Of a stretch of 64,000 nt of DNA, positions 37,809 through 49,536 are shown piece after piece. Position 1 is the first letter of the stretch. Every line of letters begins with the position of its first letter. Made by a program: the position numbers and the translations under genes. A model generated the notes under the pieces. It made no database searches and had not been told where the DNA came from. It worked only from the letters and a program-made list of their open reading frames with translations. Source of the DNA: Diadema setosum (Eukaryota > Echinodermata > Echinoidea > Diadematoida > Diadematidae); the NCBI RefSeq assembly GCF_964275005.1, contig NC_092693.1, positions 20,451,706-20,515,705 on the forward strand, given 5' to 3'.

Positions 37809-38689
37809 CATTTATTTATATGATAATCCCAATATTCATATATATGTATATGTATATAGGCCCTATATAATATTATATGAATTTAGTGAACATAATTATG
37901 CGTGCGTGTGTGCGAAGCTCTATCAAAAAGAAGTTGAATTAGTTTTCTTCCGGCGTACACTGCATTTTCGGTAGGGGAACATTGTTGTCAGAAGCTGTTT
38001 TAGAATTGAGAAGTTTAAAATAAGATGATCATGATTCGTAGGTATAGTGGACATTGAATGAGTGATAAATTGTTTAGTTTTATAATTGTATGAATGAAAG
38101 TATTATCTTGACAGGAGCATAGTAACTTTCTGTCAGCCTTTATAGGATGAACTCGACGTTGCATTTGTCTTTCATTAAAGGTAACGGTGTAATACCATAT
38201 CAATATTGATAATAAACGAAACGTACAGGCACCCATTCAGCTTGGTATAAAGATGACAGTAATTTGTTGTTGGTGTTGGTAGAGCTAAGCCAGGCCGATA
38301 TCTGATTCAGGAATAGATGTGATCACATCTGAAAAGAAATGATCAAAGACAAGAGTGGTCCTTTAGGTGAATTTATCAAGATTTTTTTTTTTTTTTTTTT
38401 GGGTGCAGTTATATTGGTCTAAACAAATAATTGGTCATTATACTGTTTCTTTGAACCCTCGCTTTCCCCACCTAAGTTCAAATATGTGGTTCTTTTATGA
38501 ACTATAAACTTTTTATGACACATCTCATAGGTATCAAAACCTTGAGCTCTGGCTCCGGTTTGATTTAGTCACAATCCCTTTCAAATCACGTGTCTTTTGG
38601 TGTTTCTTTTTTGTTTTGTTTTGTTTTTGTTTTGTTTTTCGTTTGTTTGTTTTTTTGTTGGGAGGAAGGAATCTGTTATCTTCGCAACT

Positions 38690-38900
38690 CATGAATATTG
38701 CGTGTGGTTTTCTGCAACAATTGCTCCCATGAAATATCTGCACGCTAGGCCAAACATAAATTCTACCCTCAAACATAACCCCAACCCTGATCCTAATCCT
38801 CACATCAAACTAAAACTAAAACCCTATCACGACTCTTACTGTAACTCTAAGTCCTTGGAGAAAATAAGACCGGAGCAATTGTCGCAGGAGCAAAATTATG
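38690..38900. repeat. GGAGCAATTGT-type dispersed repeat with CCCTAATCCT-like core
   Basis: Contains ACAATTGCTCCCATGAAATA at the left and GGAGCAATTGTCGCAGGAG at the right, an inverted pair, around a degenerate AACCCCAACCCTGATCCTAA tract. It looks like a small non-autonomous element. The telomere-like resemblance is weak. Confidence 0.5.
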
Positions 38901-38924
38901 TTATATCACCATTTACACCGTAAT

Positions 38925-38928
38925 AATG

Positions 38929-38983
<55 letters not shown>

Positions 38984-38984
38984 T
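38925..38984 (+). repeat. (ATA)n microsatellite
   Basis: About 19 ATA trinucleotides. The poly-Asn ORF here is a repeat artefact. Confidence 0.9.
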
Positions 38985-39081
38985 AAAAATGATTATAATT
39001 ATGATACAAAAGATCAGGTCTTCTTTATCCAGGGCAGCATCATCAGTGTTGTCACTGCTCTACCAGAAGGCCCTGCAATTA

Positions 39082-39248
39082 TTAATTAATTAGGTGCCCA
39101 CTTAAACACCTGGGTCGAGAGGGACATAGTGGGTAAAAACATCTTGTCCAAGGACGTAAGCCCTGGAATACATTGGCGGTAATCGAACTCTGGTCCTCCG
39201 ACTGGGAGTCGGGAGTCTTTTCCACTATGCCACAGGATCTCATTATGA
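39082..39248 (-). repeat. tRNA-derived SINE (minus strand)
   Basis: On the minus strand: TGGCATAGTGG (A-box-like), an anticodon-arm-like CCGACTCCCAGTCGG whose 7-nt loop CTCCCAG would give a CCC anticodon, and AGTTCGATTACC (B-box-like), then a non-tRNA body and a TAATTAATTA tail. Tail and body show it is a SINE, not a tRNA gene. Confidence 0.65.
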
Positions 39249-39309
39249 TTGACGGGAAAGTGATATAAACACACACACACACACACACAAACAAGACAGA
39301 TTATGAAAG

Positions 39310-39490
39310 GGGGGGCTAATCATCAAGGGATGAAGGGATGTACGTGTATGATCCCGTGACGAGACTGACAATGGCGGATATCCTAGATCATGAATGCCGC
39401 CCACAACCGGCGCTTTTCGAGTCTGTAGTAGTGTCAACGGAAGAGCCTGCACCGGGGTCGACTCCAACAACTGCGCCACGGCCGTTTACA
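39310..39490 (-). repeat. Possible second SINE-like copy (minus strand)
   Basis: Minus-strand GGCCGTGGCGCAGTTGTTGG resembles a tRNA 5' part with an A-box. A B-box is not clear. It lies just right of the previous SINE in the same orientation. Confidence 0.3.
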
Positions 39491-39794
39491 TAAAAATTGG
39501 ACCACCCAGATATATAATATGATTATCCTGAATGAGGCGAGGCGAGGCGAGGCGAGGAATGCATGTAATCAATAACCTACAGAGGGCGTCATCTCTATTC
39601 CCAAAAACTCCACCTCGGGCTATCAAGGGTCTCTTTATGAATATAGATAGAAGAAAAACGTTATTGAGTGATTTCGCCGTACGCTTTTTCGTTGAGGAGC
39701 GATCAACAATACTATGAAAGTTGAAAGCTTTATTTTCCGCTATGACATGTACATTATAAAAACGCTGGGAATAGGTCCTATATAAAACCCCTTT

Positions 39795-40120
39795 TTAAGT
39801 GTAAGGGAACTGTCTGGCCCAGTGGGAAAGAGATCCAGGGACCCGTATTACGGCTCCTGGAGGGTTCAGGGTGAACTTGTTAAGCAAGTGGTATTGCAAT
39901 GGAATGTGCATGCTATATGCATTACTGGAATATGATAGCCTCCTACATCATCATCCTTGTTCAGTGTGATAACTTTTGGGGCTTTATACTAGTATATGGT
40001 TTGTCTGCTCAAAGACCACAAGAAATTCCACAAGTCTCTCCATGACATTATAATTATATAAATGATTTGTGTACTACGTGATGTAAAAGATTATGCAAAT
40101 CGTTTGGTATGTCCCTTTAA
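39795..40120 (-). repeat. Dispersed TTAAAGGGACAT repeat, longer copy
   Basis: Inverted relative to the copy at 9999-10240. Ends in TTAA at both sides (TTAAGTGTAAGGG ... GTCCCTTTAA). Shared blocks include CATCATCCTTGTTCAGTGTG. Non-coding. Confidence 0.6.
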
Positions 40121-40864
40121 GCAGACTTCACACTGTCCCGAAAGTGAACGAAGATGGACAAGCAATAAAAGAAATGGTTCTAATCTAGCAGCTAATCGTA
40201 TTAGAAAGACATCGAGTCATTCATGAGAGTATCTCAAGCTACGGTACCATACTACCGCAGGTGGAGTTTTCAGACTCCAGCAGCAATTTCGTGACCAGAT
40301 GCAAAAATCTTCATTGTGTTTCCTTCCTGCGTCCTTCGAGTAAACTTCTTAATAAAGATCAACATCTTCGTGTAGTCATCAAGTGACCTTGTGCACTTGC
40401 TTCGGCTATTGATTGTTTTGTTGTTGTTGTTGGTTTTTTTTTAAATAGTTTTTTTTAACATGTTGACGGGGTCAACGTCCCACGAATTGAAAATGCCATA
40501 TTCGTATTGCCATCTTGTGTCAACTTCGCCATTTGAACAGTGTGACGCTACCATTTATAACCACACAAGATTTTCCCAGCACACATGTATTCTTCCTTGT
40601 ACATTGCAAGAAAAAAAAATATTCAATTTTCCGCACTTGGAAATATAAGATTAACAAGGTAATGACTGAAAGACACATTTCATTTTTCATTGAAATAAAA
40701 TGAAATCCAATCTTTTGATTTCCAGCAAAAAGCCATGTCGGAAGTACAGCTGATGACGAAGATACATAATTTAGTTTAGATAATGCATCTTTTTAAAGTA
40801 AACATATTTAGGGAGAACAAGAGAACCAGAAACAGATGATCGCAACAATCTTGTGGGGGTGTCA

Positions 40865-41215
40865 CTATGAATTAGAGAGGTATTGTAACATTGGCCACAA
40901 CCATGAACACAATGAAAAGCAAGCAACAGAATTTTAAAAATAATTCGATTATATTAACAGGGAGCCATTGAAGCGACTTCAAGACAGGTGTCACGTGATT
41001 GCGTTTGGTGCCTGACAGTGTGTCTATTTTGCGAGCTGGTGAATTCTGAAGTTTTTGAAGCTTGGACAAAAGATTGTGGTGCAAATTGTAAAAGAGAGCG
41101 TTTCCAAAGTCACAAAGGCAGGAGATACACGCGTGAATCAATTTCCCGGTGGCAGACTTGGACAGATATTTCAGAATGAAACCAATATTGCGTAATTGAC
41201 ACCCTAACTGATCTG
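40865..41215 (-). mobile_element. LINE reverse-transcriptase fragment
   Basis: The minus-strand translation gives NIGFILKYLSKSATGKLIHA followed by the LSKLQKLQNSPAR and NHVTPVLKSLQWLPV motifs. These match the conserved C-terminal part of non-LTR retrotransposon pol proteins (consensus of the type KLQ..QN.AAR ... H.TP.L..LHWLPV) found in CR1/L2-like LINEs. Only about 110 codons remain, with degenerate sequence after WLPV and no endonuclease or tail, so it is a dead fragment. Clade assignment is not safe. Confidence 0.75.
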
Positions 41216-42109
41216 CATATACAGTAATAGAAATTTTTCAATTAGACATAGTTATTTGTGAACACGAAAAATACACCACAGTTGCGACAAGTCTAGGACA
41301 GCTGAATAGTGTGACCAGAAAATGAAATGCAATCGATATCAGTCTTTCGGTGCTGAGTCCTGGAACCAAAAATCCGGGTTTTTTTTTCTGCCTTGGCGAT
41401 AATTAATTACCTTTGTTTTCTTTGGTTTGGTTTGGTGTATTATTTCCGTGTCGTTTTATTTTTCTACAGGTACCATGGCAAAAAGCGGCAGAATATTTCA
41501 AAGTACAGACAGATGGACAGACCAGATAGTACTAAAGTAAAGTAACACTCAGCTTGATTACAGTATATACATATAGGGTTAATCAATCAAATAGCATGGT
41601 ATCTTCCAAGATAATTTAGAATCAATAAAATTGGATGAAAGTTTTAAACTATCCAAATGTTTATAAGTTGCCATGGAGCAGTGAGATCGGTCACAACCTC
41701 AAATGCAAATTAGATGAAGAGATGTTGACTGATGATTGCTTAAGTGAATTTATTCTGTATTTCGTTTTCACACATGAATGTCATACAAAGTCAGTTGGAC
41801 AAAGTTATGGGGTATTGTTTGATTTTATACAGTTGAAACAGATATAGTGATTAACTAAAGTCTACGATAGTATTCCATGTTAATACAAAGTGATGACGAG
41901 CAGGCGTTATTCTATGTATACGCAGGCTTTAGAATTACATGCACCTGCTGTTTAAAAAAAAAGCAACTCTAAATATAGGGCCTAAGAAAATCCAGGAGAC
42001 CATGATTATAATCACACGCTCGACAAGGATAGTGGCCCCAGATGTTTGCATTGCCTCAAAACTTGTTCAAACAAATTATTGATTAAAGTGATGCTTTTGG
42101 CCAATGATT

Positions 42110-42498
42110 TTAAAGAGGTTGTATAGTTTTGGTTGAGACCTAATTTCAGGTTTCTAACATTTTTTGGTGAGATAATGAGAAACCTCTTATGAAATATGAA
42201 AGAGCATGTAATTCTATGAGGAATTCAACATCTATTTGATGAAAATTAGTTTTGAAATGGCTGAGATATCCAAAAAAGAGTGATTCTAATAAGTGTGGGA
42301 CCCACACTTTATTACGATTGCTTTGTTTTACTTTGTTTTTGGATGTTTCAGTCATTCCAAACCTGATTTTCATCAAATAAACTTTGAATTCCTCTTAAAA
42401 TGGTATGATCTGTGCTTTATCATAAGTGTTTTCTTGGTATCTCGAAAAAAGTTAAAAGCCCAATTCTCATCTCCACCAATACTGTACTATCCCTTTAA
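42110..42498. repeat. MITE family 2, copy 3
   Basis: TTAAAGAGG ... TATCCCTTTAA, with mirrored GGCTGAGATATCCAAAAAA and TTTTTGGATGTTTCAGTCAT arms. Same family as 3671-4061. Confidence 0.8.
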
Positions 42499-42989
42499 TG
42501 ACTGCTCTTCGACAATCTAACGGAAAGGTAATCAAATCTATTCTACATTATCTTATCTTCAAAGGGAGCGTTTACTGATATTTCCTGTGTGTATAAATAA
42601 GACTTGTAAAGCGGTTATGATTATCATTATATCATCAAACATACAAATGCGATCGCTACGAAATGTTTCTTGGAAAACCTAGAATACTTTAGAATTCCGT
42701 AGATGTCTTATTTCATGTCGACATTTAATGAAACTTGTACTATCTTCTTTTCGATCCAAGGTTACATGAAAGTAGTTTGATCATGAAGTGAAATTTTATT
42801 TACAACAAACTGTTGTGTTCGAAATAAACAAGTATTAATACCAATTCTAAAGTAACAGTGTATCTGAAATATGATGTATACTTAATTGTAATGTCTTGGT
42901 CCCAATAGAATGAAGAACGATAGCCAGTCTTTAAAATTTTGAATTGAGTAGCAATACACAGAAACTTATAGAACAGTGTAATGTATTAA

Positions 42990-43325
42990 GGCGGTGAGTT
43001 GGCTCAGTCGGTAGCGCGTCTGCCTCACGATCCTAAGGACCCGGGTTCAAACCCGAGTCTGGACTGAGCGATGCTGTGTGTAACCATATTTATCGTCCCA
43101 TCTAGCAAGAGGCAAAACACTCTGTCCCTCGGATAGGACATAAAATGGAGGTCCCGTGTATGAGAGAGTCACAACTCATGCACGTAAGAGATCCCGCTTC
43201 ATTCATTCATCGCAAAGAGCAGGGTGTTTAACCCGGTGAAGTGGTCCCACCTCGCATCCAACTGGACCCCATGGAAGACCAGCTTAACATAGCTGAATAT
43301 GGGCTATCCAGCCATCTTCACAGAT
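42990..43325 (+). repeat. tRNA-derived SINE, plus-strand copy
   Basis: The head GGCGGTGAGTTGGCTCAGTC carries an A box (TTGGCTCAGTCGGTAGCG) and B box (GGGTTCAAACCCG), with CTGCCTCACGATCC where the anticodon arm should be. That arm does not pair well and a long SINE body follows, so it is not a working tRNA gene. The body ends near TGAATATGGGCTATCCAGCC. Confidence 0.75.
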
Positions 43326-43337
43326 GGAAAATGTACA

Positions 43338-43527
43338 AACAAGCATGAGTTGTTACTCTCTCATACATGGGACTTCCATTTTATGTCCTATCCGAGGGAC
43401 AGAGTGTTTTGCCTCTTGCTAGAGGGGACGGTATGCTTACACACAACATTGCTCAGTCCAGACTCGGGCTCGAACCCAGGCCCTTAGGATCGTGAGGCAG
43501 ACGCGCTACCGACTGAGCCAACTCAAA
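43338..43527 (-). repeat. Same SINE, inverted 3'-truncated copy
   Basis: Reverse complement of the preceding element: GTTGGCTCAGTCGGTAGCGC reads on the minus strand at the right end, and the body is conserved down to ATGAGAGAGTAACAACTCAT. The pair is separated by only ~12 bp and can fold into a ~190-bp hairpin. It lies just downstream of SLC10-3. Confidence 0.8.
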
Positions 43528-43750
43528 AGTAACAAATGACAACGGATGTGGTAGTATCTTGATATAGATCGCCGTATGTTGTTCTTCCTTAGTCGGCAAC
43601 GAAACTGTGGTTAATGCGTGAAACATCTCCGTTAGTCCGTCGCGCTTCTGCGAAATCGACCTACGTTGGACTTTCCCTTCTGAGGAGCTTTCTTCTCTCG
43701 AGATCTCGTTTGGAGTTTGGACTAGTTTGGACTCCTTTCTGGATCCTAGC

Positions 43751-45103
43751 TTACAAAATGCTGACAGCACGTTCGGAAGAGTCAGCGGTACCTTCGTCTT
43801 CATTGGTCGCCACGTTTTCGCCTATTTCATCATGTTCGGGCAATTCGTATCGACCAGGATATTGCTTCATGATGACATAAATGCCGGTCATGGTGAGTAG
43901 AAAAACAATTGTCATAGCGACGAATAGGAGCGGGACCCTAATCATAAGGTCGGCTTCGGGTTGCGGAAGCGACAGAGCAATGACAGAGGTTGCCAGGAGT
44001 GCGTTCTGGGCACCTGTTTCTATGCAGATGGTGATGGCGGCGCGGTTTGAGAGACACGACATTTTTGAAACAAAAAGACCCAGGACCGCCCCAATGACTG
44101 GCAGAAGGATGGCGCAAAGATAGACTTCGAACGGAGATGTAACAAATGCGTAGTAGTATGCCCACACACTCGTAGCGAAACAAATGATAATGATGACGGC
44201 AGCCAGAGGTTTGAGCACGCGACGGAACCACTTTGTAGCCTTAGGATAACGCTGGGAGACGTAAGTGCCCATAAAGAGTGGCACGACGAGGGTGATGAGC
44301 TGAAGGAAAATCTGGAGGAAGGGTATACGGATGCTGCTATTACCGCTGGTGTAAGGTCTGGCGTAGATGAAAAGATTAAGTGGCATGAGTCCTAGTGCGA
44401 TCACGGTGGAGCAAAAAGTCATCGTCAGACTCAATATGAGGTCGCAGTCGAGAAGGAGCGTGAAGACATTACTCAACCATCCTCCGGGACATGAGCCCAC
44501 GATGATCACTGCTACAGCCGTGGGGGCGTCGAGTCTCAAGGCCCTGGCCAAGAGAGCCGCACAGCCGGGCATGATGATGAATTGGCAAAGAGCTCCGATA
44601 ACAACGCCAAATGGTCTCTTTAGCTTTCCCCGTATCACCTTCCATTCCAGCTTCACGCCCATGGTAACATAGTTCACCATAAGCCAGATCAACAGCACGT
44701 ATGTGAAGATGTTCTGTAAGGGGTTGGTCTTTCGCTTCACTTTCACGACGAAGGGCTGAATATTGAATCTTGGATCGATCAAGCCAGTGTTCCCATGTAC
44801 CGTAAATTGAATGGTATCGATACCAAAAGAAACTCCCAGAACGGGTATCGCTATAGTCTGCAAATCTGTAGCGTCCAGTTGGAAAACATTTTGATCCAAG
44901 GTGAATATACGTGAATTACTGCTGGAAACCTCGACGGTGAGCGGCTCTGTCACTCCTGTCAGATTCACCTGCAAAATGTCGGTGTCTCCTTGTGAAAGTA
45001 ACAAGAAGTCTTCTGGCAGGGTTGTATAGTTCAATTCAGCCGAACTGCCAACTGCCAACACAAGAAGCAAAATTGTCTCAAGAATTATTTGCATGGAAGG
45101 CAT
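43751..45103 (-). CDS. SLC10-family cotransporter, intronless paralogue SLC10-3
   Basis: One uninterrupted 450-codon frame covering a whole SLC10 protein: signal peptide (MPSMQIILETILLLVLAVG), short ectodomain with sequons NYT, NLT and NSS, linker KRKTNPLQNIF, then the membrane domain from ~130 (FTYVLLIWLMVNYVTMG). GSCPGGWLSN lies at 203-212 and ETGAQN at 362-367, both complete. The C-tail is acidic (NEDEGTADSSERA). The paralogues in this window carry 3-4 coding introns at conserved positions; this copy has none, consistent with an old retrocopy or with wholesale intron loss. It has diverged well beyond the others, keeps an open frame and all motifs, and lacks a visible poly-A tail or target duplication, so it is probably a working gene. 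Nearest vertebrate type is SLC10A3/A5-like by layout; substrate unknown. Confidence 0.93.
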   Translation of the reverse strand: MPSMQIILETILLLVLAVGSSAELNYTTLPEDFLLLSQGDTDILQVNLTGVTEPLTVEVSSSNSRIFTLDQNVFQLDATDLQTIAIPVLGVSFGIDTIQFTVHGNTGLIDPRFNIQPFVVKVKRKTNPLQNIFTYVLLIWLMVNYVTMGVKLEWKVIRGKLKRPFGVVIGALCQFIIMPGCAALLARALRLDAPTAVAVIIVGSCPGGWLSNVFTLLLDCDLILSLTMTFCSTVIALGLMPLNLFIYARPYTSGNSSIRIPFLQIFLQLITLVVPLFMGTYVSQRYPKATKWFRRVLKPLAAVIIIICFATSVWAYYYAFVTSPFEVYLCAILLPVIGAVLGLFVSKMSCLSNRAAITICIETGAQNALLATSVIALSLPQPEADLMIRVPLLFVAMTIVFLLTMTGIYVIMKQYPGRYELPEHDEIGENVATNEDEGTADSSERAVSIL

Positions 45104-46315
45104 GATGTTGGGATGTGTCGATCACCAGCTTGGTAGAATATCATTGAAATGAGAATCATGTATAGAGGATATCGAAGTGCGATGCTTCATTTGCCTAGTC
45201 CCACGTTAGTTAAAACTCACCCTCCCGAGAGACTGCCGATGACTGACTGACTGTTGATGGTGACAATGACGTGTTATTCATGTTACACTGTCCTTCCCGT
45301 AATTCAGTAATCTTCAACCAGAAGACTTTGATTTTTTTTTTTTTTTTATCGGTGAATCGTACTAAGTACCTAATCACCCTCCTTATAGGGCTTTAATCCC
45401 TCTCCATTAATCTATGCAGGTTCTTGAAAACGATTAACGCGGCGAATTACCTGTGAAGAAGCTTATACGATGCGAAGATAGTAGAGAGTATTGGTCTGAA
45501 TGTCCTGAATGACAGTTACCAGTCGCAATATCCATAATCTTTTCAAGGTTCTACCATTTTTTATTTTTTTTTGTAGAGAATGATCACTGCAGATTTGTAA
45601 CTAATGATAAGATTTAAACGCTGCCAACGTTAAATGATTTAAAATAACTATCCTGAGTATTCATACATAGAGGGAAACAATACAAAGCTCGGGTTTATGC
45701 CCGTACGCAGAAGGGGGGGGGGGGGCATGACTAAAAAAAGAGGTGACAGTTAAAACAATTTCAGCCATCCCCATTGTCCTTCAACATTTTATTTTTTTTT
45801 CTTTTTGACTAGAAAAAAAACAAACAAACCCTGAGTCATCTCAAAAGATGTATCATTAGATGATATGATCATTTTTATGATCAATTCAAATATACATAAC
45901 CCTTAAGCGTGCTTTGTAAATTCCCAGTTTAGAATAGTTATTTAGAAAATCAATGTCATTTGTTGACGAATTGTGATACAATATTCATCGAGATAATTAT
46001 GAAAGTTAAGTGGCAACAATTATGTTTATTTGGCCGGGATTTGCGATCGTGATTGAAAGTGTTTGTTGTTCTGTTCAAAAAGCAAATGACATGTTTGAAA
46101 GGCATCCTGATAGGCCTGTTATACCTGCATCTTTTAACCAGGGATTTCTATCCGTGCTTAGCGATATTTTCCATCAACATGTAAATGAAAACTGGAGGCA
46201 CGCAAATTTGAATTGTCTGTAAAGAAAAAAAAAAAAAAAAAAGAGCACTGTCTGCAAAACGTGTGTGTATGTTTAAGTGTGTGTGTGTGTTCATCGAAAG
46301 AATGGCTCTCAATCA

Positions 46316-46465
46316 TACAGGGGCGGATCCAGGAATGCCGGAATGGGGGGGGGGGGGGGGGGGAGGGGGGCACAAAATTTAAACAAAAATTGCCTTCTTT
46401 TATTTTTTCTTTTTATTTCTTTTATAAAGGGGGCACGCGCCTACGATGTGCCCCCACACGCATTC
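46316..46465 (+). repeat. GGGGCGGATCCAGG-type dispersed repeat
   Basis: CAGGGGCGGATCCAGGAATG followed by a G-tract and later GGGGGCACGCGCC ... GTGCCCCC. Similar G-rich flanked modules (GGGGCAAG, CGGAAGCGGGGG) recur inside the palindrome near 60.5 and 61.7 kb. Confidence 0.5.
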
Positions 46466-48228
46466 ATATCTTGTCTTTTCGGCAAGGTCATGAAAAAAAA
46501 ATTGAAAGAATTTATACAGCGCTTTTGAAATTATGGAAATAAGAAAGATTTACCATTTAAAAGAGTGATGAAAAGACAATCACCTTAAGCAAGCGTAGAA
46601 TACAAAGGAAAAATGATATGACATTGATATACACTGCCTTACTGTATAGCGAAATGAATAATATTATATATTTATGAATTGATAACGAAACGGGCAGTTT
46701 GCAGAAAACTGTTGTCTTGTTTTTCGTTCAAAAAAAAAAAGAAATCAGAAGAAACGGAAAACTTGCACATTTTGTTTGTAACTACTGACAGAGCAATACC
46801 CTACTGAAACACAATGAATAGATAAATGAAATAAATAATCTTTCACGATGCAGACATCAGAAACAGATTAAGAAAAGCTACCTAGTTTTATTCCAAGGCA
46901 TTCCGCTAACCGTCTGTTGTTGCTAAATCAAAATGAGGCGCATAATACCCTCTCCTGCGGACCCTACAAGGACCAGGAAAGGATAATGGGGGCGATCTCT
47001 GTCTTTGTAGTAAGTATTAATGGTGTATAACTAGGAACGTTGTTCGAAGCACAGTTTGTGCAGTATATGTAGGATTATAGTAACTGTTCATAGCTGTATG
47101 TACATAAGCAAACAAACATTCTTCTAACGTATGGAACGTATTTCAAAGTATTTTAAATGATTAATTAATGCAATGTTCAGTATTTTGTATGTATTTGACG
47201 GTGTTTTTTTTTTCTCAGATCGTAAAGCTCCCTTCCCCGCTGTCTATAATAGTATGTGAGAATATGCGAATAATTTCATGGCATAATGTTTGATCCGTAA
47301 TGACTAATGGGTAATTTGATGTCCTAGCCGATTTACAGTTTAAACTAGATGAAAGGAAAGATGATGTATTCTTGAAGCAAGAAACGACACAAATCAATGA
47401 CAAAATATGAAAGAAAATTGGTCATTAGTTTGTACTTTTCATAGAGCAATCTGATAAGACGCATTAAAATCAAGCTTTGTGAGCTCATGGATACACTGAG
47501 ATGAATATTTATCATATACTTTATTACAATTCTTCCTCATGAAGTCATTGTAAAAAAAAAGCGACCTACTTTACATACCTCTACATTTTCAATATATGCG
47601 TCAGTAATATTTGCAAATACACATTTCACAACAGAGGCATTTGACAATTGTTTGAACATGATGATAATGGAAGACTTCGTTTGTTTCTACTTAACACACG
47701 CTATTATGATGTAACTGTTGGCATAGCAAATAAATCTCACAATATATTAATCTCGAAGCTCTAGATAAAATGGCGTCTTAATATCAAGCAAGGATCGTTC
47801 AAGGATGTAGCAACGTAATATGGGACTTTATCGAGCTCCAGCATATCGTGCACTATCATTTTCATAAATATTATTTCTTAAATTAATAATGGCCGGTGTT
47901 ACCATGTAAGATTTTGAATGCATTATACCCTTTAGTCTACACAAGAAATATCATTCGTATCAATGTTCTCCTCCTTCTTAATGTATTGATACATTCAATT
48001 CAATTCAATGCGAGGCCAAAGGAGGATGTGATTGAAAAAACAAACAAACAAATCGTCTTGTGCTTGAGGGTGAAGCAGGAAAGACACACGAAAAACCCAA
48101 ATCTGAGCAATTCGTATTTAAAGAGCCCCTGAAATCCAAATGCATGTTAATTGATTTGTGTTGATTTATGATACCCACAACATCACTTTTGCAGTGAAAC
48201 GAATATCTAGAAACATTCCATATATTTT

Positions 48229-48607
48229 TCACGATTTTTTCTTCTGTTTTTCTTCAGATTACTTGGAACGCCCTCCAAAACTCCTTCCAAACCAATATTC
48301 CTCAGATGACATCATCTGTCAATCATTGCAAAAGTACTGAAATGCTTAACAAAAGACATTGGAATGCACCTTCCCCTCAGCATAACTTGCATGTTTCTGT
48401 GATATTAATGTGACTAACAAAAGACATGGTGAGGGAACATGCAAGTTATGCTGAGTCGAGGGGAAGCTGCATTTCAGTGTCTTTTGTTAAACATTTCAGT
48501 ACTTTAGCAATGATTGACAGATGAGGTCATCTGAGGAATATTGATTTGGAAGGATTTTTTGTTGGCGTTCCAAGTAATCTGAAGAAAAAGAGAAGAAAAA
48601 AATCGTT
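48229..48607. repeat. ~380-bp palindromic (foldback) element
   Basis: The left arm ACGATTTTTTCTTCTG ... CTTCAGATTACTTGGAACG is mirrored at the right by CGTTCCAAGTAATCTGAAG ... AAAAAATCGT. The inner parts TCCTCAGATGACATCATCTG and CCTCAGCATAACTTGCATGT are mirrored too, leaving a short loop near 48400-48430. The arms have small differences. No coding capacity; flanking duplication not evident. Confidence 0.85.
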
Positions 48608-49328
48608 ACACATCGGAAACACATCGAAATGCTCTCCTTTATCCTGAAAACGTTCGCCTCTGTAATGGGGCACAGAACACTTCTCTGTTGCCCTATATAC
48701 AACATGAAAAAAACATCTTGTTTATTTATGCTCCGACGAATTAGTTGAATGAAGATGCTGACGCGTATGTAATAAAGATGACTTTGAACGTATATAGGAC
48801 CTACGTAATGTAACAGCAAGGTACTTTTTTTTTACGGAGAATGACGTATAGATTTAGATGCGTTTACGCCGTTACACAAAGAAATGCTATTAGACGTTCT
48901 ATTTTACAAAAATCGTACATAGATATCAAATGCATTAATAGACAAACAGACCACACACACACACACACACACACACAGGCATAGACAAACACATGCATAC
49001 ACCCACATACACACACGTATCACTACCTATATATTTTTCTGTCATGAATTATATCGTAGTTATCGTTGAATGAGGTAAACTGATCAACCATTTAACCTGA
49101 TGAAACGTTATTAATTATAGTGACCTGTACGTCTTACAAACTACTCCGACGCTCTTTCCAATTCAAACAGTCTTGCACCCAGGCACACATTGTAACATTG
49201 TGGTATGATACTGACACACGCGCACAAAATAATATGTGGAATCCATAGAGAAAACAACCGTTCCAGTTTTCATGATGCTCTAACTGGCTTTGATGGGTCC
49301 AATATGGCGAAAAACTATGTATGTTGTT

Positions 49329-49334
49329 TTTATT
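49329..49334 (-). terminator. Candidate polyadenylation signal for SLC10-4
   Basis: AATAAA on the minus strand about 200 bp downstream of the SLC10-4 stop codon. Position is reasonable; usage is not proven. Confidence 0.35.
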
Positions 49335-49536
49335 TTGTTTTCTTCTAAAATCCGGGCTTAAACCCACAGCTGGTTCATGTTGAAAGTCAATTGTCACTCT
49401 CGTCACTACTAACCAAAATGTGTGCGTACGTGACTTTTTAAAAGTCTTCAGAAACCAGCGAGATTTGTCAGTGGAAACCAAAATCGGCCAAACGTGAGAG
49501 CGGTGACCAGCTAGTTATGAATTTGTCAACATTCCC

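Larger units (their letters stand above)
34113..43750. other. Intergenic region between SLC10-2 and SLC10-3 (tail to tail)
   Basis: About 9.6 kb with no host gene that I can support. It holds a 200-bp triplicated repeat, TA and ATA microsatellites, SINE copies, a LINE fragment and MITEs (all listed). Stretches 34.2-35.6, 36.3-37.7 and 41.3-42.1 kb show nothing recognisable. Confidence 0.7.
45104..49536. other. Intergenic region between SLC10-3 and SLC10-4 (same strand)
   Basis: Promoter of SLC10-3 and 3' flank of SLC10-4. Contains a GGGGCGGATCCAGG-type dispersed repeat near 46.32-46.46 kb with a long G-tract, a 48.2-48.6 kb palindrome and a CA tract at 48955-48978. No gene seen. A minus-strand AATAAA at 49329-49334, about 200 bp past the SLC10-4 stop, is a possible polyadenylation signal. 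Confidence 0.65.

Noticed and set aside
38765-38860. Interstitial telomere tract
   Set aside because: Only a degenerate AACCCTAATCCT-like stretch inside a dispersed repeat.
39086-39294. Minus-strand ORFs across a tRNA-like segment
   Set aside because: They read through a SINE and a CA microsatellite and have no domain.
42990-43065. tRNA gene (A and B boxes, CAC-like anticodon region)
   Set aside because: The anticodon arm does not pair, a long conserved non-tRNA body follows, and an inverted second copy is adjacent. It is a SINE.
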